A stretch of 44,457 nucleotides of DNA from Acidobacteriota bacterium (lineage in GTDB: Bacteria; Acidobacteriota; Terriglobia; Acidiferrales; UBA7541): the NCBI GenBank assembly GCA_003223215.1, contig QHYH01000145.1, positions 1-44,457 of the forward strand. The letters run 5' to 3'. The translations under genes and the position numbers were made by a program. Each line of letters begins with the position of its first letter. Position 1 is the first letter of the stretch. Positions 8,685 through 16,768 of the stretch are shown here, in pieces. Under the pieces are notes generated by a model that was not told the DNA's origin, did no database searches, and saw nothing but the letters and a program-made list of their open reading frames with translations.

Positions 8685-10123
8685 AAAGCCTCAGGATGGG
8701 GCAGGGCCGTAACGCCCATCGGCAAACTCTCATGAGGTTCGGCGGGCGCAATGGCGACCCTTGCCCGTTGCTCATAAAGCCAGGGCAGAACCGCAGCGCA
8801 ATACCAGAAACCGATGGCAACGGGTCCGGAATCGATTTCCTCTCCCATAAAACCGAACAGAAAGCACGCGAGAAGGAGAGAAGAAGTTGCAAAGGAAAGC
8901 CGGTCCCTCCTCGCGTAAAGGAGGCCTGCCGCATACCTGGAGAGTGTCACGCAAAGGGTGAGCAACAGTGCAAAGCTCAACACGCCACCTCCGGCCAGAA
9001 CCTCAAGAAGCATGGAGTGAGCGGTTCCAAGGCCGGGATTGTACTCGGGGCCGTAAATTCGCGAGGCGGAGTAATAGCCCAAGCCAAGCCAGGGAGACCG
9101 GCTAAGAGTTACCGCGGCGAGATGGCCCCACAATCCTACCCGGTCGCCCAAACTCGAGACAGTTGCAGGGTCCCGGTAAAGACTTACATTGGGTAGCCGG
9201 CCGAAGGCGTACAACAACAGCAAGAATGCGCACAGAGAATAGGCGAGGCGCCGTGCTGGTTTTATATTGGGGCGTTTTAAGAGCACGAGAGCAAGGAACA
9301 CGAACGCGGTTATGTAGGCCGTCCGCAGGAGCGAGACCAAGAGCATTGCGGAAAAAGAAGCGAGTAGAGCAAGCGGGAGAACTCTCCAGATCTTGCGCAC
9401 GACGGTTAGCAAGAGGATGATTGCCAGCAGGGAAACGACGCCCGTTGAGGCGATGCGGCCGCCAAACAGCCGCGACGGATCGGGATTGAATTCCGAGTAA
9501 GTCCAAACCTCGTCGGGAACAAAGAGAGCGCAAAAGGCTATGGCGCCACACAAGAGCGCATTTCCCCAGAGCATTGTTTTGAGAGACGTCCACACTCCGA
9601 ATCGTTCGGCAAAAATCTGCGTGAACAGCAGCGACACGAGCATTTGGTAGACCTTGAAGGCGGTGAGCGCCGGTGCATCCGACCGCCAAACGGAAGCAGC
9701 CAGAGCCAGGATCATTGCCAGGCCAAGAATCTGTGGCAAGCGCAGCCGCAACAGCGGACGCCCGGCTTGAAACCGTTTGCAGAATTGCCACAGGATCCAG
9801 AGCCCAGCCAGGCCCCACACCGCCGCATGGAGAATCACGACCCAATCCAGGTCGCCGCGCAGGGAGGCTTCCGGATCGCGCATGCGGAACCTGGGTGGAC
9901 CGGACAGAATCGATAGAAAGAGCACCGCGGCAACAATGGTCGGCCGTTTGTAAAGGATCGTCAGCGGGAGGCCCGAAGATTCAGCTCCGGTTGTTAGCAA
10001 TCCCACAGAGGAGAAAGAGGGCGCATATTGTCCCGCACTGGTGGCGTCCTCGTACAAACGAACTGGAACGAGCAACCGCAAGAGGGCAAACCTTCGTTTC
10101 CGTCGTTGGAGTTGAAAGTCCAC
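8681..10123 (-). CDS. O-antigen ligase / Wzy-type polymerase membrane protein
   Basis: Polytopic inner-membrane protein of 480 residues with roughly ten or more hydrophobic helices. The start is a GTG at 10123 with GAGGTGAG just upstream. The Wzy_C signature region is visible near residue 340 (SPWLGLGYYSASRIYGPEY, then GLGTAHSMLLEVLAGGG), where the conserved His sits in the periplasmic loop. In an EPS locus without an LPS core ligase the likely role is polymerising lipid-linked repeat units in the periplasm, but Wzy and WaaL families cannot be separated safely by sequence. The first ~50 residues are not typical of the family and may be a cytoplasmic extension. Confidence 0.85.
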   Translation of the reverse strand: MDFQLQRRKRRFALLRLLVPVRLYEDATSAGQYAPSFSSVGLLTTGAESSGLPLTILYKRPTIVAAVLFLSILSGPPRFRMRDPEASLRGDLDWVVILHAAVWGLAGLWILWQFCKRFQAGRPLLRLRLPQILGLAMILALAASVWRSDAPALTAFKVYQMLVSLLFTQIFAERFGVWTSLKTMLWGNALLCGAIAFCALFVPDEVWTYSEFNPDPSRLFGGRIASTGVVSLLAIILLLTVVRKIWRVLPLALLASFSAMLLVSLLRTAYITAFVFLALVLLKRPNIKPARRLAYSLCAFLLLLYAFGRLPNVSLYRDPATVSSLGDRVGLWGHLAAVTLSRSPWLGLGYYSASRIYGPEYNPGLGTAHSMLLEVLAGGGVLSFALLLTLCVTLSRYAAGLLYARRDRLSFATSSLLLACFLFGFMGEEIDSGPVAIGFWYCAAVLPWLYEQRARVAIAPAEPHESLPMGVTALPHPEAL

Positions 10124-10148
10124 CTCACCTCTTTCGAATGCCGACTAT

Positions 10149-10919
10149 TCACCGCTTCCCGACAGCACTTCCGGAATTGTCTTCCAGGCATGTTGCAAAC
10201 GACGGGTTCGCTCGCGCGGTAACCTGCCACAGACCCGTGAGACCAGGTTTGACCTCCAGGCGAGAATGATGCTCAGGGCGATATAACGCCACGTCGTCCA
10301 ATGGATGCGGCCGCGGGCCTACCAGGCTCATGTCCCCTTTCAGGACATTCCACAGTTGAGGCAACTCGTCCAGGCTGTACTTGCGCAAAAACCTGCCGAG
10401 CCGCGTGACACGCGGATCATTGGCCATCTTGAAAAAGGGACCTCGGCGCTCACTGAGATGGAGAAGCCTCTGGCGCAGAAGGCTGGCGCCAGGAATCATC
10501 GTCCGAAACTTGTAGCAAGCCAAGGGAGCGCCTATTTTCCCCACACGCAGTGATCGATAGATGACCGGGCCTCGCGATTCGAGTTTCACTGCAACGGCGA
10601 TCACAAGCATCAACGGCCAGAGCAAAAGAATCGTGATCGAAGCGACTAGGTAATCCAAAATCCGTTTGGCAAATCTGCCCAGGGCCGAAATAGCTTCCGG
10701 TCGCAACCGGCAATTGCTTCCGGCTCCCGCGCGATCCCAGGGGGCTCGGTTCGCAAAGCGATGGGCAAGGGATTGCAAGCGCTTTGCGTCAGCCAAATCG
10801 ATAGCTAACTCAACGTCCAAGCCCTGAAATTCAGTAGGGAACGGCAGAAGGAGGGGCAGTGCCGCTGACGTTTGTCGGCGGTTGACTGGATTCGCGGAGC
10901 TTGCAGATCTTGCCATCAT
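10149..10919 (-). CDS. Bacterial sugar transferase (polyprenyl-phosphate sugar-1-P transferase), C-terminally truncated
   Basis: Initiating enzyme of EPS assembly: it transfers a sugar-1-phosphate from a nucleotide sugar to undecaprenyl phosphate. Visible motifs: membrane-associated helix RILDYLVASITILLLWPLML (residues 86-105), KFRTM, SLDELPQLWNVLKGDMSLVG with the Asp-Glu dyad at 184-185, GPRP, and VKPGLTGLWQVTARANPSF. There is no N-terminal four-helix domain as in WbaP; the first 80 residues are of unknown type. After NPSF the reading frame leaves the family pattern and stops within 15 codons. The usual ending (a D-L-x-Y-x-x-x-W-S segment, then K-T-I-P-x-V-L-x-G-x-G) is partly found out of frame: KTIPEVLSGSGE is encoded at 10183-10148. 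This points to a small deletion with frameshift. Activity is therefore uncertain. Confidence 0.85.
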   Translation of the reverse strand: MMARSASSANPVNRRQTSAALPLLLPFPTEFQGLDVELAIDLADAKRLQSLAHRFANRAPWDRAGAGSNCRLRPEAISALGRFAKRILDYLVASITILLLWPLMLVIAVAVKLESRGPVIYRSLRVGKIGAPLACYKFRTMIPGASLLRQRLLHLSERRGPFFKMANDPRVTRLGRFLRKYSLDELPQLWNVLKGDMSLVGPRPHPLDDVALYRPEHHSRLEVKPGLTGLWQVTARANPSFATCLEDNSGSAVGKR

Positions 10920-11194
10920 GAGGATTTACCCCTGCGAATTCCCACTCCAGGGAACCCCCAATTGCTTCTTGTCCGGTCGCGCTGGCGCAGGGCATCCGCC
11001 ACCTCTTGATACGGACATTCCGAAGAGAGCTTAGAGTCGCCTTGCCACTTCGTCGATAAGGTGCAGTCTGCATTTGAAATGCGGGAAAACACCCTAGAGC
11101 ATTTCTTTGGCCCCCTCGCTCAGAATTAGGGCTATTGGAAGCTTCAGCCCCGCCCTAGGGAGACAGCATCGTGCCGACCGTGGAGGAAAGATCC

Positions 11195-12001
11195 GTGGAA
11201 AACGCCAACTGGGGAGAACGTTTTTCACGCCTTCGTACGTCATGCCAATGCCGAGAACACAGGATGGCTCCTGCCATTTCTTTTGGCTTGATCTTGATGC
11301 TCACGCTCCAAGTCTCCGTGCTTACTACCTCTGCCGACTCTGCCTCTGTCTCACAAGAGCAAACGCAAAGCACGAAAAGGCAACCGTTAGGTTCCCTCAC
11401 GGCAACAGGCCAGGTGTACGTGAACGACAAGGTTGCGCCAGCGGAATCTACGGTTTTTGTTGGCGATACGATTCGCACAGGCGAGGCTAGCACCGCGATA
11501 TTCACGATGACCGGTAATGGCACATTAAAGATAGGTGCGCAATCTCAGGTTGTCATCTCCGGCGACCCACAGTTCGCCACGGAGTTGCAGAGTGGCACGG
11601 CGGTGATTGACTCCATCAGCGGACCGTCTGGTATCAAGCTTCGTGTAGGGAACTTTGCGGTGGTTCCTGCCGTCCGCTCCAGAGTGACGTCTGCGAAAAT
11701 TGAGGCACAGCCCGGCGGAACATTTCAGGTGACCTGCTTGACCGGCGACATAAGCACGCTCCCACTGCAAGGCGGTTCAGGTCAGCTTTTGGAAGCGGGG
11801 CAATCGGTCAGTAGTTCGCCGGGCCGAGGGCTGGTCGCGCAAAAGCAATCCGGTCTCAAGCTCTCAGGATCGAGCCACACTGAGGCCTTGAAGGGCCGGA
11901 CGGGCTGGACTCTCTTCGGTTTGGCGGGTGCGGGAGCTGGTGCTGCAGCATTGGCATTGACGCATGGCGGCGGAACACCGGTGAGCCCATCCACTCCGTA
12001 G
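11195..12001 (+). CDS. FecR-domain protein, putatively envelope-anchored
   Basis: FecR-like beta-rich domain protein, 268 residues. The GTG at 11195 has GGAGG about eight bases upstream; an ATG at 11264 would give a shorter signal sequence, so the start is uncertain. A hydrophobic segment (ISFGLILMLTLQVSVL) acts as signal or anchor. The FecR core runs from about GQVYVNDKVAPAESTVFVGD and TIRTGEASTAIFTMTGNGTL through LQSGTAVIDSI. A second hydrophobic, Gly/Ala-rich stretch lies near the C-terminus (TLFGLAGAGAGAAALAL). Such stand-alone FecR proteins commonly sit beside EPS genes and are not iron-signalling anti-sigma factors. It is divergent from the EPS run and convergent with the PilZ/TonB gene. 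Confidence 0.8.
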   Translation: MENANWGERFSRLRTSCQCREHRMAPAISFGLILMLTLQVSVLTTSADSASVSQEQTQSTKRQPLGSLTATGQVYVNDKVAPAESTVFVGDTIRTGEASTAIFTMTGNGTLKIGAQSQVVISGDPQFATELQSGTAVIDSISGPSGIKLRVGNFAVVPAVRSRVTSAKIEAQPGGTFQVTCLTGDISTLPLQGGSGQLLEAGQSVSSSPGRGLVAQKQSGLKLSGSSHTEALKGRTGWTLFGLAGAGAGAAALALTHGGGTPVSPSTP

Positions 12002-12075
12002 AAAACAAGCGGCTTTAGGTTTCTTGAAAGACCTGGCTTTTCACTGCTCTACTGCAGAAGAGCATCGCTCGTCTT
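12002..12075. terminator. Possible bidirectional stem-loop between convergent genes
   Basis: The 74-bp gap between the convergent FecR and PilZ/TonB genes contains GCTCT..AGAGC arms around a CTGCAG centre (near 12047-12064), with a short T-run at 12073-12076. The stem is weak (five pairs), so assignment as an intrinsic terminator is tentative. Confidence 0.25.
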
Positions 12076-14394
12076 TTACTCACCTAGTTTTTTGGAGGCC
12101 ACATTTGACAACCGAAACGAGACGGTAACGTCTTCTTCGGTTTCCATGGCTTGTCCGGCGAGAATTGTCGGTGAGAAACGCCACTGGTGAACCGCATTCA
12201 TCGCCGCCGGTACGAGCAATGACGGGCCGTTGAGCGGAGTCAGGCTCTGTACCGCACCTTCACGGCCAAAAACGACATGGAGGTTGACGGTGCCTTCTAC
12301 GCCCTGTTGTTTCGCCTCCTCGGGATAAACGGGGTCAACGCGCAGAACCAGACGACCCATCTGCAAACTTTTTCCTTGCCGAGATTTCTTGGAGTTTTCT
12401 TTCTCCGGCATTCGGATGGAAGGATAGGGATCGAAGCTGACCGCCACCACTGGCGCCCTTGCCACTGGAACTTCAGGCTGTTTTGGTGCGGGGGGCGGCG
12501 CCTCTTTCTCCTTACCGAAAATGGATGCAGCCTCGGGTTGAATTGGCGTCGCAGCCAATGAGGGTGGAGGCGTATTTAACTCCGTTTTCGGTGTTGGCAG
12601 AACTGCCGCGGCTTGGACGGGCTTATTCTCTATCCGCTTATTCTCTACAAATTTGTTCTCCGTGGTTCTATTCTCCTGGGGTCGCACAAGCGCAGGAGCA
12701 ACGCTCCGCGTTGGTTCGGGCCTCAGCTCACGAGGCGGAGTTGTTTTTCGCTCAACCCGGTCCGCACTGCGGGGCGGCGAATTCACCGCCGGCGCGTGCC
12801 GCAACCCGCCATCATTTTGATTTTGTACTCTCTGTTTCATTGCAGAATCGATGCTCCTGCCCATGTTTTCTGCAAGAGGTTTTATGGTGTCTGCTTGCGG
12901 CGTGATATTCTCGTTCTGCCGGATGGAGGGATCCGCGGTTGGCGTCTCAGGAGCGACCTGCGTCTCTTGCTTGGATTCGCTCGGGATCGTGGCCTTAGGA
13001 ACATTCTGCGCGACTAGCCCGCTATCTTTATTCAGGTAATTTCGCTGCAGTAAGGCCCAACCTAGTCCCAATAGAATTACTGCAGCGGCGACCAACGCCT
13101 TGCGGCCGGCCCAGCCTCGTGGCTCGACAGCATGTCTAGGTGGCCGCGGTGGCTTGATCTTTGCAACGCGCCTTCTTGCCGAGGCTCTTGCAAAGACTCC
13201 CTTCATTCCGGATAGGAACACCGCGGAGCGCGGTACCGCGGGGGCATGGAGGCGCTCTTCAAAAGATGCCGTGGACTCGCGTGGTACAGAAACCGGGCTC
13301 TCCAACTCCGCAAAACTCGGCACAGCGGACGGTAGATTCTGCCTGCCGCGAACCTTGCTCTCTTCTCGTTGAGACTCGTCGGCAGGGTCTCCCAGCGAAA
13401 CCCATTCCCTGATCCTTGTGCGCACATTTTCCGCAAGGCCGATAAATTCGATTCCCGCTTCTTTCCGGGAATCGCTGATCCACGCAAGGCGTCCCTTTGC
13501 CTCGATCCAATCCTCGGAATCCGGAAACCGAACGCGGATCTGGTTGAAGTGAGAATCTCGCAACGCGGCCGCAGCCGTAAGCGCCAATCCGCCCTCGCCG
13601 AGATTGAAAGCGAGTCCACCGTTGTCATCACTCAATACCGCTTGTGTGAACAGCAAAATGGGCCGCCGCGAATACGAGCGACGCTCAGGAAGTGACAAAC
13701 GCGGCCGGCCTTGGCGAGCTTCCTCCGGCGGGGGCGGCGTTCGCGTCTCCCCTCGGTCTGAAGAACCCTCCGCCCTCCGCTCTTCCGTGAATGCCGTACT
13801 TTCGAAGGCCGAGGCAACAGCTTTGCGCGCATCGACGAATGTGTGGCTCTTCATTGAAGGAGAAGGAGGCGCTTCGGCTTCCTCGGCGGCCCCAAGAAAA
13901 TCGCCGGCCTGCGCTTCTTCTTCCGCCCCCACCCTGGAGCTTGCAACATCCGCGAACGAGAACCGGGAGCCGCGTTTCTTTGGCGCTTTCGTCTCTGGCA
14001 ATTGCATCTTGGGGAGTTCCGGTTGGTCCTGCTCCAAGCTGTTTTTGTCGGTCTGAGCAGAGATCCATCTGTGGATACGGTCGCGGTGCTCCTCGCCAAG
14101 GTTGACAAATCTCACGCCTGCTTCTTTTCCAGATTTACTCTTCCATACGATCCGCCCGTTCGCCTCAATCGCTCCCTCGATTTCCGGTAGTTGGATTTGC
14201 ATCTTTGGCAGCTCATCGCCCGTCTCTCTTCCTTGTAGAACGCCTGCTGCCGTCAGAGCCAGCCCACTTTCGCTTATCCACGTGGCGATTCCTCCGTTTC
14301 CATCGTCCAGTTCTACATAAATCAGGGACGAAGCGCGTACTCGCTGGGTGGCGCGCCGTTCAGTTGCTGCGGCCGTGCTTTCCGAGCCTTTCAT
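12076..14394 (-). CDS. PilZ-PilZ-TM-TonB_C fusion protein
   Basis: Unusual 772-residue architecture. The ATG at 14394 starts just before the first PilZ-like domain (about residues 10-115; RATQR, then ISESGLALTAAGVL and EANGRIVWKSKSGKEAGVRF). A second PilZ-like domain lies at about 234-340 (RSYSRR, NLGEGGLALTAAAAL, EAKGRLAWISDSRKEAGIEF). One membrane helix follows near 428-446 (ALVAAAVILLGLGWALL), then about 230 residues rich in Pro, Asn and Glu that could span the periplasm. A TonB C-terminal domain closes the protein at about 678-768 (VDPVYPEEAKQQGVEGTVNL, AMNAVHQWRFSPTI). The c-di-GMP motif (RxxxR..D/NxSxxG) is only partly kept: the D/N is Trp in domain 1 and the Ser is Gly in domain 2. Topology suggests transmission from cytoplasm to outer envelope, perhaps for EPS control; that is inference. 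Confidence 0.85.
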   Translation of the reverse strand: MKGSESTAAATERRATQRVRASSLIYVELDDGNGGIATWISESGLALTAAGVLQGRETGDELPKMQIQLPEIEGAIEANGRIVWKSKSGKEAGVRFVNLGEEHRDRIHRWISAQTDKNSLEQDQPELPKMQLPETKAPKKRGSRFSFADVASSRVGAEEEAQAGDFLGAAEEAEAPPSPSMKSHTFVDARKAVASAFESTAFTEERRAEGSSDRGETRTPPPPEEARQGRPRLSLPERRSYSRRPILLFTQAVLSDDNGGLAFNLGEGGLALTAAAALRDSHFNQIRVRFPDSEDWIEAKGRLAWISDSRKEAGIEFIGLAENVRTRIREWVSLGDPADESQREESKVRGRQNLPSAVPSFAELESPVSVPRESTASFEERLHAPAVPRSAVFLSGMKGVFARASARRRVAKIKPPRPPRHAVEPRGWAGRKALVAAAVILLGLGWALLQRNYLNKDSGLVAQNVPKATIPSESKQETQVAPETPTADPSIRQNENITPQADTIKPLAENMGRSIDSAMKQRVQNQNDGGLRHAPAVNSPPRSADRVERKTTPPRELRPEPTRSVAPALVRPQENRTTENKFVENKRIENKPVQAAAVLPTPKTELNTPPPSLAATPIQPEAASIFGKEKEAPPPAPKQPEVPVARAPVVAVSFDPYPSIRMPEKENSKKSRQGKSLQMGRLVLRVDPVYPEEAKQQGVEGTVNLHVVFGREGAVQSLTPLNGPSLLVPAAMNAVHQWRFSPTILAGQAMETEEDVTVSFRLSNVASKKLGE

Positions 14395-14596
14395 TTTGTC
14401 GGGCCTGCCTCGCAGTTGTTGCAGGAGGGCGGTGGCAACAAACCTCAACGGATAAATTATGTTCTCGCTTTTCCGCAATCTTCAATCGGGCAAATACTTG
14501 AAGCCTTTGCGTACGCCGCGAAACGCATTGCCACACAATTCCTCTAAGTGCTTGTCTGTCAGCAGATTGCGAGGGCTGGCCCAGAGACGGATAGGC

Positions 14597-15868
14597 TTAG
14601 TCCTCCTGCGTCAGGCGCACCCCATCAATCCACACAGTTCCGGCAATCTTGTTGTCGAACTTGCCGCTCGGTGGTCGCGCGATTCGTATGAGCAACAGGC
14701 GGGTGTCCGCTGCGGTTTTGAATTCCAGTCGCTGCTCAGCCCACGCGGACGTGCCGATCACATTCTCTGTAGCGAAGGATTCTTTCCCGGCATCGTAGGG
14801 ATCGAAAACCTGGAATCTTGGCCCGCTATCCGTAGTGATTCCTGCGGCGCGCATATAACCGGAAAACCGGTATCGGGTATTAGGACGAACCAACACGTAG
14901 TGAAACAGGTGGCCATAGTCGAGGTTTTGCGTTCCGTCGAAGTCGACGCGCACGGATCGTTTGCCCTCAAACGCTTCCTCTAAATCCATGCTGACTCTCG
15001 CCCCTTCCAGGGGGACAACGCGCCAGTCCAAACCTCCGTTCAGGATGTCAGACTCGAATCCGCCGTTCGCCACCAGGTTAGGCGGCGCGTTGAGCGAAGC
15101 TACTTTTTCTGGGAATCGTTTTCCAAGGGCGGACCACGCGTCGGCCAACTGCTCTGTCTCCCGCTTGTGGATCAACGTATCGAGATAAAAAAACGTCATG
15201 CGTAAATCGAAAGGTGAGGTCAACGCGAGCAGCCGGTCCCACACCTGCTTGGCGCCGGTCATATCGCCCGTTTTGGCCTGGTAATTCAAATAGTCAAACA
15301 GGATGGGGGCTTCGGGCGGGACCGCCTCTTTCAGAATTGCGTTTTCGTCCCGCGTTGCCATTTCCGCCAAAGCAAATACGTCTTCTCGCGGCACTGTGCC
15401 GCCGATAAGGACCTTCCCGAGAGCTTGCAAGCCTTCGGAAGTCTTGCCCGTGCGCACGCAAAAATTCGCGAATTTCCAATTGATATCCGGCGAATTTGGA
15501 GAGAGCTCTATCGCCTGGGCGAAAGCGCGCATCGCCTCGTTGCGGTTTCCAGCCCAGTCGTACGCCATTCCCAGGTCCGTCCAGAAATGCGCGTTCTGAG
15601 GGCTGAAGCTCGTTGCGTGCAGATACAATTGCACCTGTTCGCCGGGGTTTTCATTGTCCGCGTAGAGGTGCCTCAGTGTTGCGAGCGCGTCGTAATATTC
15701 GGCGTTGCACGGATCCCAGCGGATTGCTTTTTGAATCGCTTGAGGCGACTTTTGCTGAAAATACCAGGCGCCCATTCCCCTTCTGAGTACTGCGTAAATG
15801 CATACAAGCATGGCCGCAACAAGGCAAATGCGAACCACGATGTTTTGCAGTGCTTTGCCCGACAACAC
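14597..15868 (-). CDS. TPR-repeat protein with C-terminal carbohydrate-binding-like domain
   Basis: Membrane-anchored protein of 423 residues. The GTG at 15868 is preceded by GAGAGGTGGA. One N-terminal hydrophobic helix (IVVRICLVAAMLVCIYAVL) is followed by tetratricopeptide repeats (for example NAHFWTDLGMAYDWAGNRNE and INWKFANFCVRTGKTSEGLQ). From about residue 264 comes a beta-sandwich-like domain (NLVANGGFESDILNGGLDW, ending GTVWIDGVRLTQE) of the type seen in CBM-like modules. Such TPR proteins often accompany O-antigen ligase genes in EPS loci and may scaffold assembly or bind the polymer. No catalytic motif is seen. It is the first minus-strand gene of the cluster. Confidence 0.75.
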   Translation of the reverse strand: MLSGKALQNIVVRICLVAAMLVCIYAVLRRGMGAWYFQQKSPQAIQKAIRWDPCNAEYYDALATLRHLYADNENPGEQVQLYLHATSFSPQNAHFWTDLGMAYDWAGNRNEAMRAFAQAIELSPNSPDINWKFANFCVRTGKTSEGLQALGKVLIGGTVPREDVFALAEMATRDENAILKEAVPPEAPILFDYLNYQAKTGDMTGAKQVWDRLLALTSPFDLRMTFFYLDTLIHKRETEQLADAWSALGKRFPEKVASLNAPPNLVANGGFESDILNGGLDWRVVPLEGARVSMDLEEAFEGKRSVRVDFDGTQNLDYGHLFHYVLVRPNTRYRFSGYMRAAGITTDSGPRFQVFDPYDAGKESFATENVIGTSAWAEQRLEFKTAADTRLLLIRIARPPSGKFDNKIAGTVWIDGVRLTQED

Positions 15869-15998
15869 TCCACCTCTCGGCCATTATGTTGAGGGCCAAG
15901 AAGTGAGCCACAATAAGGTCCATTCTCGACGAGCCGCGTTAGAAACCCCGGAAATCAGGCTGCAGTGAACACCTGAGTTTCTTTCTTGAGCAGCAAGC

Positions 15999-16026
15999 CA
16001 GCCGCCGTGGATTGGCACGGCGGCTG
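15999..16026. other. Perfect 11-bp hairpin
   Basis: CAGCCGCCGTG and CACGGCGGCTG are exact inverted arms around the six-base loop GATTGG. Neither strand has a T-run directly after it, so it is not a classical intrinsic terminator. It lies about 130 bp upstream of the TPR gene start and 80 bp from the tRNA fragment. Confidence 0.7.
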
Positions 16027-16106
16027 AATTGAATCCAAGCGCCGTGAGCGAGACGTAGGTCGGCACATTTGTGCACCGGATTCTATTCGTCAGGGACCGG
16101 TGAGGG

Positions 16107-16155
16107 ATGGTGGGCACTGTCCGATTCGAACGGGCGACCTTTCGGGTGTAAACCG
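16107..16155 (-). repeat. 3' fragment of tRNA-Val (att-like direct repeat, left copy)
   Basis: A 49-bp match, with one mismatch at 16134, to the 3' part of the intact tRNA-Val gene (22975-23023): CCA end, acceptor 3' strand, T arm and anticodon loop TTTACAC. The 5' half of the tRNA is absent. The mismatch disrupts a T-stem pair, as expected for a copy no longer under selection. Position and direct orientation match the displaced tRNA end left when an element integrates into a tRNA 3' end. Confidence 0.85.
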
Positions 16156-16579
16156 TAAGACAAGCCTTTCTAAGTCCTGGCTTTGGCGTCACTTACGGAA
16201 TTCACAGGCACGCTGGAATTGGCCAACTGGCCATCCGAGTCACTCTTCCAGAAGCCGCCCGCGTCGGAGGCGGCTGCCGTTGGCCGCCAGCACTTCGCGC
16301 ACGGTGTCTTGAAATTCGCGTCCGGCCGAGACGGCCGAGACGCGCCGCTTGACCTCCACGTGCCGCTCCTGCGCGGCGGTTGTAAGGGCCTGAAACTCCA
16401 TCGTTGGGCTGTTGATTCTAAATGGCTTGAAATCGAGTTTCTGGAGAGACCGGTGACGTTTTTGAGTCAACTAGAGTGGGGCACCCGAAGCGAGCGGATC
16501 AAAGGGGCTGGAGCCGTGTGACAAGTCTTTTTCTGCTCCGCGCGTGCAGTCCTGCATGCAGGTCCCGTGCAAATAGTGG

Positions 16580-16608
16580 TTGACAAGCAATATCCACCAC
16601 CTTAAAAA
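16580..16608 (+). promoter_or_regulatory. Sigma-70-like promoter for the GH28 gene
   Basis: TTGACA at 16580-16585, a 17-base spacer, then TAAAAA at 16603-16608. It points toward the GH28 gene, whose start is about 160 bp downstream, leaving a long 5' leader. Confidence 0.4.
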
Positions 16609-16768
16609 CCTCCCGTGGTCTGTAAATATTGGTTTGCAGCTTGTCAGACAACGGCCATTTAAAGAAGCCTGCGCGCAACACTTCTTTAGTTCTTGCGATC
16701 ATGTGCTCAGCGGGACAAAACCTTAATGACCATGAACCGTCAGGCTGCTTGAGCTTGCGGAGATGAAT

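Larger units (their letters stand above)
15869..16768. other. 900-bp largely non-coding segment
   Basis: Between the divergent TPR and GH28 genes. It holds a perfect 11-bp hairpin (15999-16026), a 3' tRNA-Val fragment (16107-16155) and a promoter-like pair at 16580-16608, each listed separately. A minus-strand frame of 76 codons (16240-16470) has no recognisable family and may be chance or a remnant. Another 7-bp inverted repeat (AGCCGCC/GGCGGCT) occurs near 16253-16276. Otherwise nothing is recognisable. Confidence 0.5.

Noticed and set aside
10831-11073. 80-codon minus-strand frame upstream of the sugar transferase
   Set aside because: Overlaps the sugar transferase start in another frame; no motif or supporting SD.
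15884-16192. 102-codon minus-strand frame through the tRNA-Val fragment
   Set aside because: Most of it translates the tRNA fragment and the hairpin; no independent protein signal.
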